DNA of 64,000 bases from Lachnospiraceae bacterium. Its GTDB lineage: Bacteria; Bacillota; Clostridia; Lachnospirales; Lachnospiraceae. The DNA is taken from positions 115,508 through 179,507 of the forward strand of contig JAETNQ010000001.1 of assembly GCA_021772075.1 (NCBI GenBank). Direction: 5' to 3'. Within the stretch, counting starts at the first letter, position 1. Each line of letters starts with the position of its first letter. Of the stretch, positions 51,091 to 59,316 are shown in pieces. A program made the position numbers and the translations under genes. The notes under the pieces were generated by a model that did not search any database, was not told where the DNA came from, and worked only from the letters and a program-made list of their open reading frames with translations.

Positions 51091-51932
51091 CAAAGAAAAA
51101 TACAAACGTGCATACGAATAAAGTCGCGATGGTCTTATTGATCCTCGGGCTTTCCACGATTATCTTCCCGCTGTATCTGACGATTGTAATTGCATTTAAA
51201 CAACCTTCCGAAATGACGAACAGCATCAGCGGCATTCTGTCTTTGCCGAAGTCATGGAGTCTGAATAATTTCAGGGAAGCCATGGAAGTAACGGATTTCT
51301 GGCGTTCTCTGGGCAATAGTTTGCTGATCACCCTGATAGCGGTCGGTTTGTCCATCGTTGTACATTCTTTGATGGGTTACGCCCTTGGAAGAAATAAGGC
51401 AAAAAGTAAATTTTATAGTTTTGTATATTTGTTCATTGTCAGCGGTATGTTCGTTCCTTTTGCGATATTGATGATGCCTTTGGCAAAGCAGACGGCGGAG
51501 ATGGGTCTGGCAAACTGGTTCGGCGTTATCCTGTTGTATGTTGTATTTTATATGCCGATGAATGTTTTGTTGTATTCGGGTTATCTGGTCAACATACCGA
51601 TGGCGTTGGAGGAGGCGGCAAAAGTGGATGGCGCTTCCACATGGAGGACTTACTGGAAGATTATTTTCCCGATTATGCGCCCGATGCATGCGACTGTTGC
51701 GGTTTTGACGGCATTGTCGGTATGGAACGATGTTATGACGCCGCTCGTTATTATGGCCGGATCAGGGCAGAATACACTGCCTTTGGCACAGCTGAATTTC
51801 CAGTCACAATTCGGTACGAATTATAATCTGGCCTTTGCATCTTACCTGCTTGCGCTAATACCGATTTTGATCTTCTATATCATCTGCCAGAAACAGATTT
51901 TGAACGGTGTTGTAAACGGAGCGGTAAAATAA
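51087..51932 (+). CDS. Sugar ABC transporter permease, MalG-type
   Basis: The 281-residue second permease has six helices and the EAA loop MALEEAAKVDGASTWRTYWKIIFPIMRP. It starts inside the stop codon of the first permease. Typical of carbohydrate uptake transporters of the CUT1 group, it works with the binding protein at 48.9 kb. Confidence 0.93.
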   Translation: MTKKNTNVHTNKVAMVLLILGLSTIIFPLYLTIVIAFKQPSEMTNSISGILSLPKSWSLNNFREAMEVTDFWRSLGNSLLITLIAVGLSIVVHSLMGYALGRNKAKSKFYSFVYLFIVSGMFVPFAILMMPLAKQTAEMGLANWFGVILLYVVFYMPMNVLLYSGYLVNIPMALEEAAKVDGASTWRTYWKIIFPIMRPMHATVAVLTALSVWNDVMTPLVIMAGSGQNTLPLAQLNFQSQFGTNYNLAFASYLLALIPILIFYIICQKQILNGVVNGAVK

Positions 51933-51958
51933 CGGATATACATGAAAGAGGATAAGAT

Positions 51959-54145
51959 ATGGCAATTTATTATGACGAAAATGCTAAGACGATTTCAATA
52001 GATACAGAGCATACGACTTATCAGATGAAAATAGGGCCTTATGGAGTGCTGCTGCATACCTATTATGGAAAAAGGATTTCCGGCGAAGATATGTCATATT
52101 TATTCCGATATGCGGATGTCGGCTTTTCTACGGCGATGGGAGACGCTGGAATGGACCGGACGGTATCCTTGGACACGATGCCGCAGGAAATGCCTTCCTT
52201 TAATGTGGGAGACTATAGAGCGGAGGGAATCAGGGTGCAGCATGGCGACGGCAGTTATGCCTTGGATCTGCGGTATGTCTCCCATGAAATCGTGAAAGGA
52301 AAGTATGGGCTCGAAGGGCTTCCGGCGATGTATGGAGGCAGTGAAGCGGCAGAAACGCTGAAAGTGGTGCTGAAGGACAGAGCCAAGGAATTTTTTGTTA
52401 CGCTTTTATACGGTGTTTATGAGGAACTGGATATTATTACCAGGGCATGCCTGATTGAAAACAGAGAGGAAGAGGCCGCCGTTATGGATAAAGCGGTTTC
52501 TATGAGCATGGATTTTCTGACGGCGGAAATGGATATTTATACTTTTAACGGCAGACATGCGATGGAACGGGAAACAGAGAGGAGAAGGCTGGGGAGGGGA
52601 GTTGCTTCCGTAGGCTCCATCAGGGGGGCTTCCAGCCACCAGCACAATCCTTTCGTGATCCTGTGCAGACCGGATGCGGAGGAGGAGCAGGGGGAATGTT
52701 ATGGGTTCTCTTATGTTTACAGCGGCAATTTCCTGGCGGAGGCGGAGGTCAGCCAGCTGGACCGGCTGAGATTTATGATGGGGATCCATCCATCCCGTTT
52801 CCGCATCCTGCTGGAAAAAGGCCGGGTGTTCCCCATGCCGGAAGTGATCATGAGCTATTCGGGGAACGGCCTTGGCAGACTTTCCATCCAATTCCACCGG
52901 GCGATCAGGAATTATCTTTGCCGGGGGAGATATAAGAATAGCAGGAGGCCGGTGCTGATCAATAACTGGGAAGCGACTTACTTTGATTTTACCGGGGAAA
53001 AGTTGATTGCCATAGCGGAAGAGGCGGCTAAACTGGGGATTGAAATGCTGGTTATGGACGACGGATGGTTTGGCAAGAGGGACCTGGATGAGTCAGGGCT
53101 GGGCGACTGGATTCCCAATGAAGAAAAATTGGGGATGAGCCTGCGTGAATTGGCCGGAAGAATTAAAGAAAAAGGGCTTGCTTTCGGCATATGGATAGAA
53201 CCGGAAATGGTGAGCGAGGACAGTATGCTTTACCGGGAACACCCTGACTGGGTGTTTGCCCTGCCGGGAAGAACGCCGGGCAGAGGCCGGTGCCAGCTCG
53301 TGCTGGATCTGGGAAGGGAATGCGTGAGGGAGTATCTTTATCAGGCAATTTGCAATATTTTGGATACGGGAGATATTTCTTACGTAAAATGGGATATGAA
53401 CCGGAGCATATGCGATGTGTATAATCGGGAACTGCCGCCGGAACAGCAGGGAGAGGCAGGACACAGATATATTCTTGGATTGTATGATCTTCTGGAAAGG
53501 ATCACTGACAGGTATCCGAATGTGCTGCTGGAGGGATGCAGCGGGGGAGGTGGCCGGTTTGATGCCGGGATGCTTTATTATTCTCCCCAGATATGGTGCA
53601 GCGACGATACGGATGCGGTCGAGCGGCTGAAGATTCAGTACGGGACTTCTTTCTGTTATCCGGTCAGCACGGTGGGATCCCATGTTTCTGCCTGTCCCAA
53701 CCATCAGAACGGCCGCATAACGCCTTTGCATACGCGGGGAGTAGTGGCCATGGCAGGAACTTTTGGCTATGAGCTGGATATCAGCAAAATGTCCGTCCAG
53801 GATAAGGAAGAGGTCAGGACTCAGATTGAAGATTATAAGAAATATTTTGACCTGATTCAGAACGGGGATTATTATCGTTTGACAAAGCCGGAGGCAGACT
53901 TTACGGCATGGCAGTTCGTCTCCCCGGATCAGGGAAAAAGTCTGGTCAATGCAGTGGTGACCAGCGCCAGAGCTAACGCGCCGGATTATATAGTGCGGCT
54001 TAGGGGATTGGATGCGGAAAGCCGTTATATGGAAATGGATAGCGGAAAGGTTTACCAAGGGAGCGCCCTGATGTGGGGAGGATATCTGCTTCCGAAGGAG
54101 GTCGGCGAGTATCAGTCGTATCAGTTTTATTTTGTGAGGGTCTAA
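51959..54145 (+). CDS. GH36 alpha-galactosidase
   Basis: The enzyme removes terminal alpha-1,6-galactose from raffinose, stachyose or melibiose. The 728-residue cytosolic protein has an N-terminal beta domain (to about 330) and the barrel. LVMDDGWFGKRD is followed by the nucleophile Asp in YVKWDMNRSICD near 479. LLEGCSGGGGRFDAG and the acid/base Asp in SDDTDAVERLKIQYG near 549 complete the site. A C-terminal beta sandwich follows. Length and motifs are those of tetrameric bacterial GH36 enzymes. It is the last gene of the transporter operon, and imported sugar would be its substrate. Confidence 0.95.
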   Translation: MAIYYDENAKTISIDTEHTTYQMKIGPYGVLLHTYYGKRISGEDMSYLFRYADVGFSTAMGDAGMDRTVSLDTMPQEMPSFNVGDYRAEGIRVQHGDGSYALDLRYVSHEIVKGKYGLEGLPAMYGGSEAAETLKVVLKDRAKEFFVTLLYGVYEELDIITRACLIENREEEAAVMDKAVSMSMDFLTAEMDIYTFNGRHAMERETERRRLGRGVASVGSIRGASSHQHNPFVILCRPDAEEEQGECYGFSYVYSGNFLAEAEVSQLDRLRFMMGIHPSRFRILLEKGRVFPMPEVIMSYSGNGLGRLSIQFHRAIRNYLCRGRYKNSRRPVLINNWEATYFDFTGEKLIAIAEEAAKLGIEMLVMDDGWFGKRDLDESGLGDWIPNEEKLGMSLRELAGRIKEKGLAFGIWIEPEMVSEDSMLYREHPDWVFALPGRTPGRGRCQLVLDLGRECVREYLYQAICNILDTGDISYVKWDMNRSICDVYNRELPPEQQGEAGHRYILGLYDLLERITDRYPNVLLEGCSGGGGRFDAGMLYYSPQIWCSDDTDAVERLKIQYGTSFCYPVSTVGSHVSACPNHQNGRITPLHTRGVVAMAGTFGYELDISKMSVQDKEEVRTQIEDYKKYFDLIQNGDYYRLTKPEADFTAWQFVSPDQGKSLVNAVVTSARANAPDYIVRLRGLDAESRYMEMDSGKVYQGSALMWGGYLLPKEVGEYQSYQFYFVRV

Positions 54146-54197
54146 GTTTTTAATATAGCGCTGCTGTTGAAAAGGGCGATGGCAATGTAACGCAAGG

Positions 54198-54243
54198 CTG
54201 CCGTAAGATAGACGAGGAATGTCTGTTTTGCGGCAGTTTTATT
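54198..54243 (+). terminator. Terminator of the alpha-galactoside operon
   Basis: CTGCCG and CGGCAG form the base, with an inner AGAC/GTCT stem, and four T follow. It lies about 55 bases after the alpha-galactosidase stop. Confidence 0.7.
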
Positions 54244-54336
54244 TATGTTTTTATTGTAATGGAATTATAAACGCATCTGTGGTAAAATAAAACCATTAAT
54301 GATTAAATAAAATAAAGTATCCAGGGAGAAATACTC

Positions 54337-55059
54337 TTGAAAAAAATACTAATTTTAGAGGATGATCTGTCGATGCGGGGTCATTTGTCAGAGCTTATCG
54401 GCGAAGTGGATATTAAAACAGAAATTTTTTCTTTTTCTAATGTAAAAGATGCATATTATTGTGCATTAGAACGGAGGATGGATTTATTTATTGTGGACAT
54501 AATTTTGGATACAAGGCAGCCGGGAGATTCGTCCGGGCTGAAGTTTGTAGAAAATATCAGGAATGTAAAACATTATGGTCTTACTCCTGTAATATTTGTA
54601 ACCGCGTTGGAAGATACGAGGCTATATACCTATGAAAAGCTGCATTGCTATAGCTTCATAGAAAAACCGTTTGATCCAAAGGAATTAAAGCGGCTGGTAA
54701 GACAGTGCCTGTGTTATCCGGCCGGCAGACAGGAGGGAAAAAACTTGTATTTTCGCCAAGACGGCATTCTTCTGGTGGTGGAACAGGATGATATCGTATA
54801 TATAGAATGCGTGAAGCATGTGATACATATCCATACCAAAAAGGAAGATTTTTTGGAAATTTCTTATATTCCATTAAAAAAACTGATGATTGATCTTGAC
54901 AGTCCGGATATGATACAGTGCAGCCGCAGCACAATCATAAATAAAAGATTTGTCTATAATATAGATTTTCCGAACCGGATCGTACAATTTAAAGATGGGT
55001 TTGGAAAAGCTGAAATTGGAAGCAGTTTTAAAAAACAGATGAAAGAACATTTTCAGTAA
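54337..55059 (+). CDS. LytTR-family response regulator (AgrA-like)
   Basis: A receiver domain has ILILEDDLSMRG and the phospho-acceptor Asp in DLFIVDIILDTRQPGDSSG near residue 53. The phospho-switch and Lys appear in VTALED and IEKPFDP. A LytTR DNA-binding domain follows (EQDDIVYIECVKHVIHIHT, PDMIQCSRSTIINKRFVYNIDF). Length 240. The start is TTG at 54337 after AGGGAGAAA. It is followed by a GHKL kinase one base after its stop, so they form a pair of AgrA/AgrC type, without an AgrB/AgrD peptide gene nearby. Confidence 0.9.
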   Translation: MKKILILEDDLSMRGHLSELIGEVDIKTEIFSFSNVKDAYYCALERRMDLFIVDIILDTRQPGDSSGLKFVENIRNVKHYGLTPVIFVTALEDTRLYTYEKLHCYSFIEKPFDPKELKRLVRQCLCYPAGRQEGKNLYFRQDGILLVVEQDDIVYIECVKHVIHIHTKKEDFLEISYIPLKKLMIDLDSPDMIQCSRSTIINKRFVYNIDFPNRIVQFKDGFGKAEIGSSFKKQMKEHFQ

Positions 55060-55060
55060 T

Positions 55061-56158
55061 ATGGTTCTTGGTATTATACTTGCAATGGAAATAATGTCCA
55101 TGATTATTACTTTAACGGCCATACAATTTGTCTGCATTCTTTTTCTGGCAGGATGGATATCCAATGAAACGATACGGGCATTAGCGGAAAATGGCATTGT
55201 TCTTTGCATTTGCATTTTTGTTCTTCCAAGATCCGGCTTAAACGAAATGCGATGGAATATCGGCAGGAAAAATAGATTTCTGATACCTGTTTTTCTTTTT
55301 ATGTGTCTGGTCATTATGGCAGTATTGGCGCAAGGAAAAATAAAGTCAAAGATAAGGACGGAATATTTTCTGCTGGCCGTGCCGGCCATTCTTATGTTGC
55401 AGTTATTGGTTGGAAAATGGGATATGGCGCAGAAAGATATTGAGAGTTTGGAAGAAGAAAAAAAACTGGCGGGGGATATGGAGGAAAAATATAAGGGACT
55501 AGTGCTAAAAGCAAAGGAACAGCAGCATGGAATGAAAAATCATTTGGCAGCCATGCGCTTTATGAAGTATACCGGCCAACGGAAAAAGGGACAGGAGCAG
55601 GAACAAGAGGATTATTGTTATAGGCTGGTTTATGAAAATAGATATAATATACTGTTACTTTTTGAAAACCATATCCTGTCAGGATTTATTTATGAAAAAA
55701 TGATGGAAGCGGAAGAACAGGGTGTCGCTGTAATCTGTAAAGGGGCGACAAAGATAGAAAATATGGATTTGCCGGTATTTTATTTGGTCGAAATGCTGGG
55801 TATCCTGCTGGATAATGCGGTGGAGGCTGCTGGAAATGAAGAAGAGAAAAATATTTATTTTTTTGCAGGGCAAAGGAATGGGCAATATCGGTTTACTGTA
55901 AGGAATTCTTCTCCCTATATTCCTTATAACAAAATATTAAGCTGGTTTCAAAAAGGAAAAAGCAGCAAAGGAGACGGGAGAGGAATGGGGCTTTATCGTT
56001 TGAAATGTCTTTGTGAGGAATGGGGATGCAGTATTTTATGCCGGAATGTAGAAGAAGAGGGTAAGAACCGGATAGAATTTGTCCTGAAAATAAAAAGGGG
56101 GGGCTGTCGCACTAAAATGGTGCTCCAGTCCCTTTTGACAGGCATAAAAATACAATAA
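55061..56158 (+). CDS. GHKL-family sensor kinase (AgrC-like), 3' end altered by an insertion
   Basis: The 365-residue protein has about four hydrophobic helices in the first 120 residues, then a coiled coil (DIESLEEEKKLAGDMEEKYKGLVLKAKEQQ). The phosphorylated His is likely in QQHGMKNHLAAM. The GHKL ATP site has LGILLDNAVEAAGN and SSKGDGRGMGLYRLKCLCEEWG. The last roughly 19 residues, GCRTKMVLQS onward, are encoded by the IS1182-type end inserted at about 56099. The fold is otherwise complete, so it may still work. It is the partner of the LytTR regulator upstream. Confidence 0.85.
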   Translation: MVLGIILAMEIMSMIITLTAIQFVCILFLAGWISNETIRALAENGIVLCICIFVLPRSGLNEMRWNIGRKNRFLIPVFLFMCLVIMAVLAQGKIKSKIRTEYFLLAVPAILMLQLLVGKWDMAQKDIESLEEEKKLAGDMEEKYKGLVLKAKEQQHGMKNHLAAMRFMKYTGQRKKGQEQEQEDYCYRLVYENRYNILLLFENHILSGFIYEKMMEAEEQGVAVICKGATKIENMDLPVFYLVEMLGILLDNAVEAAGNEEEKNIYFFAGQRNGQYRFTVRNSSPYIPYNKILSWFQKGKSSKGDGRGMGLYRLKCLCEEWGCSILCRNVEEEGKNRIEFVLKIKRGGCRTKMVLQSLLTGIKIQ

Positions 56159-57015
56159 AATTTATAAATGCAAAGAGCCAGGTAGTTACAATCCCTGGCT
56201 CCTGCTGTAAAATAAAACTATGCAAAAAAATTTACTTTACACAAAGATTATACCCTATGGGGAAATAACTATCAACTGGTACTTCCACTTGATCTGGGAT
56301 ATCTGGTTCCGGCTGACGATTCGGTTCGCCTGCTGAGTCAATTTATAGAAAGGATGTTTTTAGGAGACTTATACCGGACTTACTGCCGTGAGGGGCACAA
56401 AGGAGAACCGACACCGCGCCAGCTGCTCAAGATACTGCTCTATGCTTATATGAACCATACCTATTCCAGCAGGGAAATAGAAAAGGCCTGCCGCCGGGAT
56501 ATCAATTTTATGTGGCTCTTAGAAGGCGCAGATATTCCCGACCATGCCACCATAGCCCGGTTCCGCACACTGCATTTTGCGCCCTGCGCAGACAGGATCA
56601 TGGCGGAATTCTCCGAATTTTTATATGGCCTGGGAGAAATCTCAGGAGAAGCGGTCTTTATTGACGGTACAAAGATTGAGGCATGTGCAAATAAATATAC
56701 TTTTGTATGGAAGAAAGCAGTTACAAAAAACCAGCAGAAACTCCTGGACAGGCTGGCAGCGTTTGTGGCAGAATGTGAAACCCTCTACGGACTGAAGATC
56801 ATCTATAAAAAGCAGGTAAAGATGAAGCATGTAAAGAAACTGCGCAAAAAGCTATATGCCATGAAAGCGTCAGAAGGCATCGAATTTGTCCACGGCAGCG
56901 GGAAACGCAAAAGTGAATGGCAGAAAAGCATAGAAACGCTGGAGGGATATCTGGAAAAACTGAAAGAATACACAAAGAAGCTGTATGTATGCGGAGAACG
57001 CAACAGTTACTCCAA
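56099..57015 (+). mobile_element. Truncated IS1182-family insertion sequence
   Basis: The left end starts near 56099 with GGGGGCTGTCGCAC, like the terminal repeat of IS1182-group elements. A hairpin GAGCCAGG/CCTGGCTC at 56176-56202 lies before the transposase. The right end is missing: the transposase reading stops matching near 57015, where a toxin-like sequence begins. A deletion or recombination removed about half of the element. Confidence 0.75.
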
Positions 57016-57046
57016 AACGGAATGGCAAAGCAGGCAAATTATTTAA
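56220..57046 (+). pseudogene. IS1182-family transposase, frameshifted and truncated
   Basis: From 56354 the frame reads FLGDLYRTYCREGHKGEPTPRQLLKILLYAYMNHTYSSREIEKACRRDINFMWLL, then DHATIARFRTLH and GEAVFIDGTKIEACANKYTFVWKK, the DDE-type core of IS1182 transposases. The true N-terminus, beginning at ATG 56220, lies in another frame. Adding one A to the run of seven A at 56224-56230 restores MQKKFTLHKDYTLWGNNYQL in frame. The last third, with the catalytic Glu, is gone; the frame ends in unrelated sequence. Confidence 0.85.
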
Positions 57047-57282
57047 CAGATAAACAGTTGGCAAATAAGTTAAATAATATATCATTTTTTAGTAAAGATT
57101 GGTCTCAGGATGAAATTATAAGATATACACAAGAGGCATATAATATTTTAAGAAGTCAGGGGAAAACTGGCTTACAGTCAATAGAAATAAATGGAGAAAT
57201 TATAAATGTTTTTATCAAAGATGATGGAACATTTGATACTGCCTATGGTATATATAAGTATACTGTAGATGATTTTAGATAG
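57022..57282 (+). pseudogene. C-terminal tip of a polymorphic nuclease toxin
   Basis: An 86-residue piece reads AKQANYLTDKQLANKLNNISFFSKDWSQDEIIRYTQEAYNILRSQGKTG. It ends GEIINVFIKDDGTFDTAYGIYKYTVDDF. The end pattern, trailing strands with a G-x-h-x-TAY, resembles EndoU/BECR-fold toxin tips; this is a weak match by eye. It is fused directly to the broken transposase and has lost the delivery part of its parent protein. It lies nine bases before an immunity-like gene, the usual order for such toxins. AT-rich composition differs from the GC-rich cluster downstream. Confidence 0.55.
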
Positions 57283-57291
57283 GAGTAATAT

Positions 57292-57785
57292 ATGTTTGAG
57301 TTAGATTATCGAATAGTACATAATGAGTATGATGATTTTGCAGGGCAACATGGTTTTTTTCAAATTAGATGTAATAATTATATTTATGGTGAAATATATC
57401 CAGAAGAAATAGAAGGGATTATGGATAAGGTTTCACTGTATGATTGGTTTGAAAGATTAGCTAAAGTCATTAAGGGTCTATTGACCAAAGATTATGTTGC
57501 ACTTAGTGATGTAGAATCATATAATACTTGGATTGTGTTTCAAAAAAAAATGATGAAGTCATAATAAGTATTGTAAAAGCAAAAAAGGAACAGGGATCTC
57601 ATGATATAGAGTTTTTCTTAAGAGATCCAGAAGCTGGCGAATGGATGAATCAAGTAATTGATTTTGAACAATTGAAACGGGAGGTGATTGAAAAAGGAAA
57701 AGAATATGTAAATAGTATTTTATTAGCTAATAAAGAAAATAATTCATTTGATAAATTAAGACGGGCATTTGATGCAATTTCATAA
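57292..57785 (+). pseudogene. Immunity protein gene (Imm42-like) with a poly-A frameshift
   Basis: Two overlapping frames join into one protein of about 164 residues: MFELDYRIVHNEYDDFAGQHGFFQIRCNNYIYGEIYPEEI through SYNTWIVFQKK, then NDEVIISIVKAKKEQGSHDIEFFLRDPEAGEWMNQVIDFEQL. The join is at a run of nine A at 57542-57550; one more A restores the frame. The N-terminal pattern is reminiscent of Imm42 immunity proteins, which I hold loosely. It follows the toxin tip immediately. Either the gene is broken, slippage on the A-run makes the full product, or the run is miscalled. Confidence 0.6.
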
Positions 57786-57833
57786 TAATATATGGAGAGA
57801 TTGTAAAAATTTTATATAACCTCCTGTTACTAA

Positions 57834-58076
57834 AATGTATTGGTGTTGTTTTTAGATACACAAAGAGGAGGAGCAGATAATCCGAGTGGTGCTGGAACGG
57901 CTGGTACCGGGGTGTAAAAAGGGAAGATACCTAAGTTCCCTGAATGGGATAGTGCTGAGTTTCTGAAGACCGGAACGGAGGATGTATGTGATATCAGTTT
58001 TGCTGTGCAGCTTCTTGGAACAGCGGGATATGTTTCGGTGGAATTGGTGTACCGTTATACAGGAAAGGGGAAATAG
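57834..58076 (+). pseudogene. Remnant of a gene with an in-frame stop
   Basis: One frame runs from 57834 to the TAG at 58074-58076, interrupted by a TAA at 57915-57917. It encodes TQRGGADNPSGAGTAGTG, then KIPKFPEWDSAEFLKTGTEDVCDI and VSVELVYRYTGKGK. The C-terminal half has codon use and composition like the next gene and ends just before its start, so it looks like the tail of the previous gene of the same operon. I do not recognise the family. Confidence 0.5.
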
Positions 58077-58078
58077 AA

Positions 58079-58690
58079 ATGGCAGAGACGGGATATTCCT
58101 TTTTGGAAAGCAAAAAACGGACGGAAATGTATATTGAGTTTTTGACGGATGCACTGTATGAATATGCTATACGGACGAAAGAACGGACAACAGCACTTTT
58201 TGAGGCCGGCAGGGAAAAATATGAGGAAACGCTATGCAGTGCCATTGCTTCTGCAGGCGTTTTTTTGCATTCCCGTATTTCCTCGGGAAAGAAAGGGAAA
58301 TTGCGTTACATTCACTTTTCCTATCTGTTAAGCGGAGCTTTGTCCGGGGAAATGCTGGTAAAGCTGGATTTTTATGATGAGAGGTATTATAGGGACGTGG
58401 AGGAGACGGACTGCTTCTGGAACTGCCGGGAGCTGTTTCCCGATTATGAGAAAGAATGCAGACAGATGGAAGAAAAGATGCGTAGGAGAATCCTGCGGGT
58501 ACAGTCCGGGGAGCTTTCACAGATTAAAATAGGCCTGACGGCATGGAATTATCTTCTGCTGAAACCGGTTATGGCAGAACTGGTAAGAAGCAGAAGGGTG
58601 GAGGAGCAGCTGCGGCCTTTTTGTGAAGAACGTGCCTTCCTTTTTTATGGGCCTTATCTGGACGAATCGGAGGTCATCCATAAGATGTAG
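58079..58690 (+). CDS. Unrecognised protein of the spike-protein cluster
   Basis: A 203-residue soluble protein I cannot assign. It has no signal peptide or membrane helix. The N-terminal third is helical and charged, and the middle reads LRYIHFSYLLSGALSGEMLVKLDFYDERYY. The C-terminal part contains ECRQMEEKMRRRILRVQSGEL and ends EERAFLFYGPYLDESEV. The ribosome binding site AGGAAAGGGG is good and the start lies two bases after the remnant's stop. It shares strand and spacing with the DUF4280 and VgrG-like genes, so it is probably a structural or adaptor component, or belongs to their cargo. Confidence 0.65.
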   Translation: MAETGYSFLESKKRTEMYIEFLTDALYEYAIRTKERTTALFEAGREKYEETLCSAIASAGVFLHSRISSGKKGKLRYIHFSYLLSGALSGEMLVKLDFYDERYYRDVEETDCFWNCRELFPDYEKECRQMEEKMRRRILRVQSGELSQIKIGLTAWNYLLLKPVMAELVRSRRVEEQLRPFCEERAFLFYGPYLDESEVIHKM

Positions 58691-58767
58691 GGAGACGAAG
58701 GCAGCAGGAACTACGGCGTTCTTCTCGTGAATGATTTATGCCGCCGGGAGGCGGCATGGGGGTTAGG

Positions 58768-59316
58768 ATGAAATATTATCTTCTTCAGAAACCGGAATAT
58801 TTTACCGGTATGATAGATATTCTGGATTTTCATAAATATGTGGATTACCGGGCCGTGATCGAAGACCGGGCGTATTGTCTGCCGGCGCATTACATGCTTC
58901 TTGCCCGCCGCAGGGAGTATGCGCAGCCGCCGGATATCCTGCTGGAACCGCTGCCGCTGTTCGGGGAAAAGGCATGGGAAGCGGTACGGTGCTTTATGGC
59001 AGAGCCTCTTGCCATCCATTTTATTCTGATGGACGAAAAAACGCGTGAAAGCATCCACTATTATTACCCTTCTTTCCGGCGGATCAACGGGAGGGTTGAA
59101 GTGCAGGAGCGGGGGAAAGGGGCGGCTCTCTTTTTGGAAGGGGGGATACCGGAGGACATTCCTGTTGTTTATGTGCAGGAGGAAGGGAAGATTTGGACGC
59201 TGGCCGCTCTGGATCTTCTGGAAAGCCTGATGAGAAACGGGCTGTGCGATATTAAGCTGGTGCCGGCAGAGAAGATATGCGGCATCAGGGATGGAAAGGG
59301 AGGAACAGGGGCATGA
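58768..59316 (+). CDS. Unrecognised protein, vaguely Imm11/DUF1629-like
   Basis: The 182-residue protein starts MKYYLLQKPEYFTGMIDILDF and contains PDILLEPLPLFGEKAWEAVRCFMAEPLAIHFILMD and HYYYPSFRRING. The spacing of short strands with Pro-Asp and Tyr-rich parts recalls Imm11/DUF1629 proteins that accompany spike-delivered toxins, but the match is weak. The start at 58768 has GGGGGTTAGG upstream, and its stop overlaps the next start as ATGA, so it is coupled to the DUF4280 gene. A partner or chaperone role for that protein is inferred. Confidence 0.55.
   Translation: MKYYLLQKPEYFTGMIDILDFHKYVDYRAVIEDRAYCLPAHYMLLARRREYAQPPDILLEPLPLFGEKAWEAVRCFMAEPLAIHFILMDEKTRESIHYYYPSFRRINGRVEVQERGKGAALFLEGGIPEDIPVVYVQEEGKIWTLAALDLLESLMRNGLCDIKLVPAEKICGIRDGKGGTGA

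Noticed and set aside
53093..54058. 321-codon reverse-strand frame
   Set aside because: Antisense shadow of the GH36 alpha-galactosidase.
56917..57021. In-frame extension of the toxin tip into upstream sequence
   Set aside because: The extra residues are an out-of-frame reading of the transposase and have no toxin-like content; only 57022 onward is kept.
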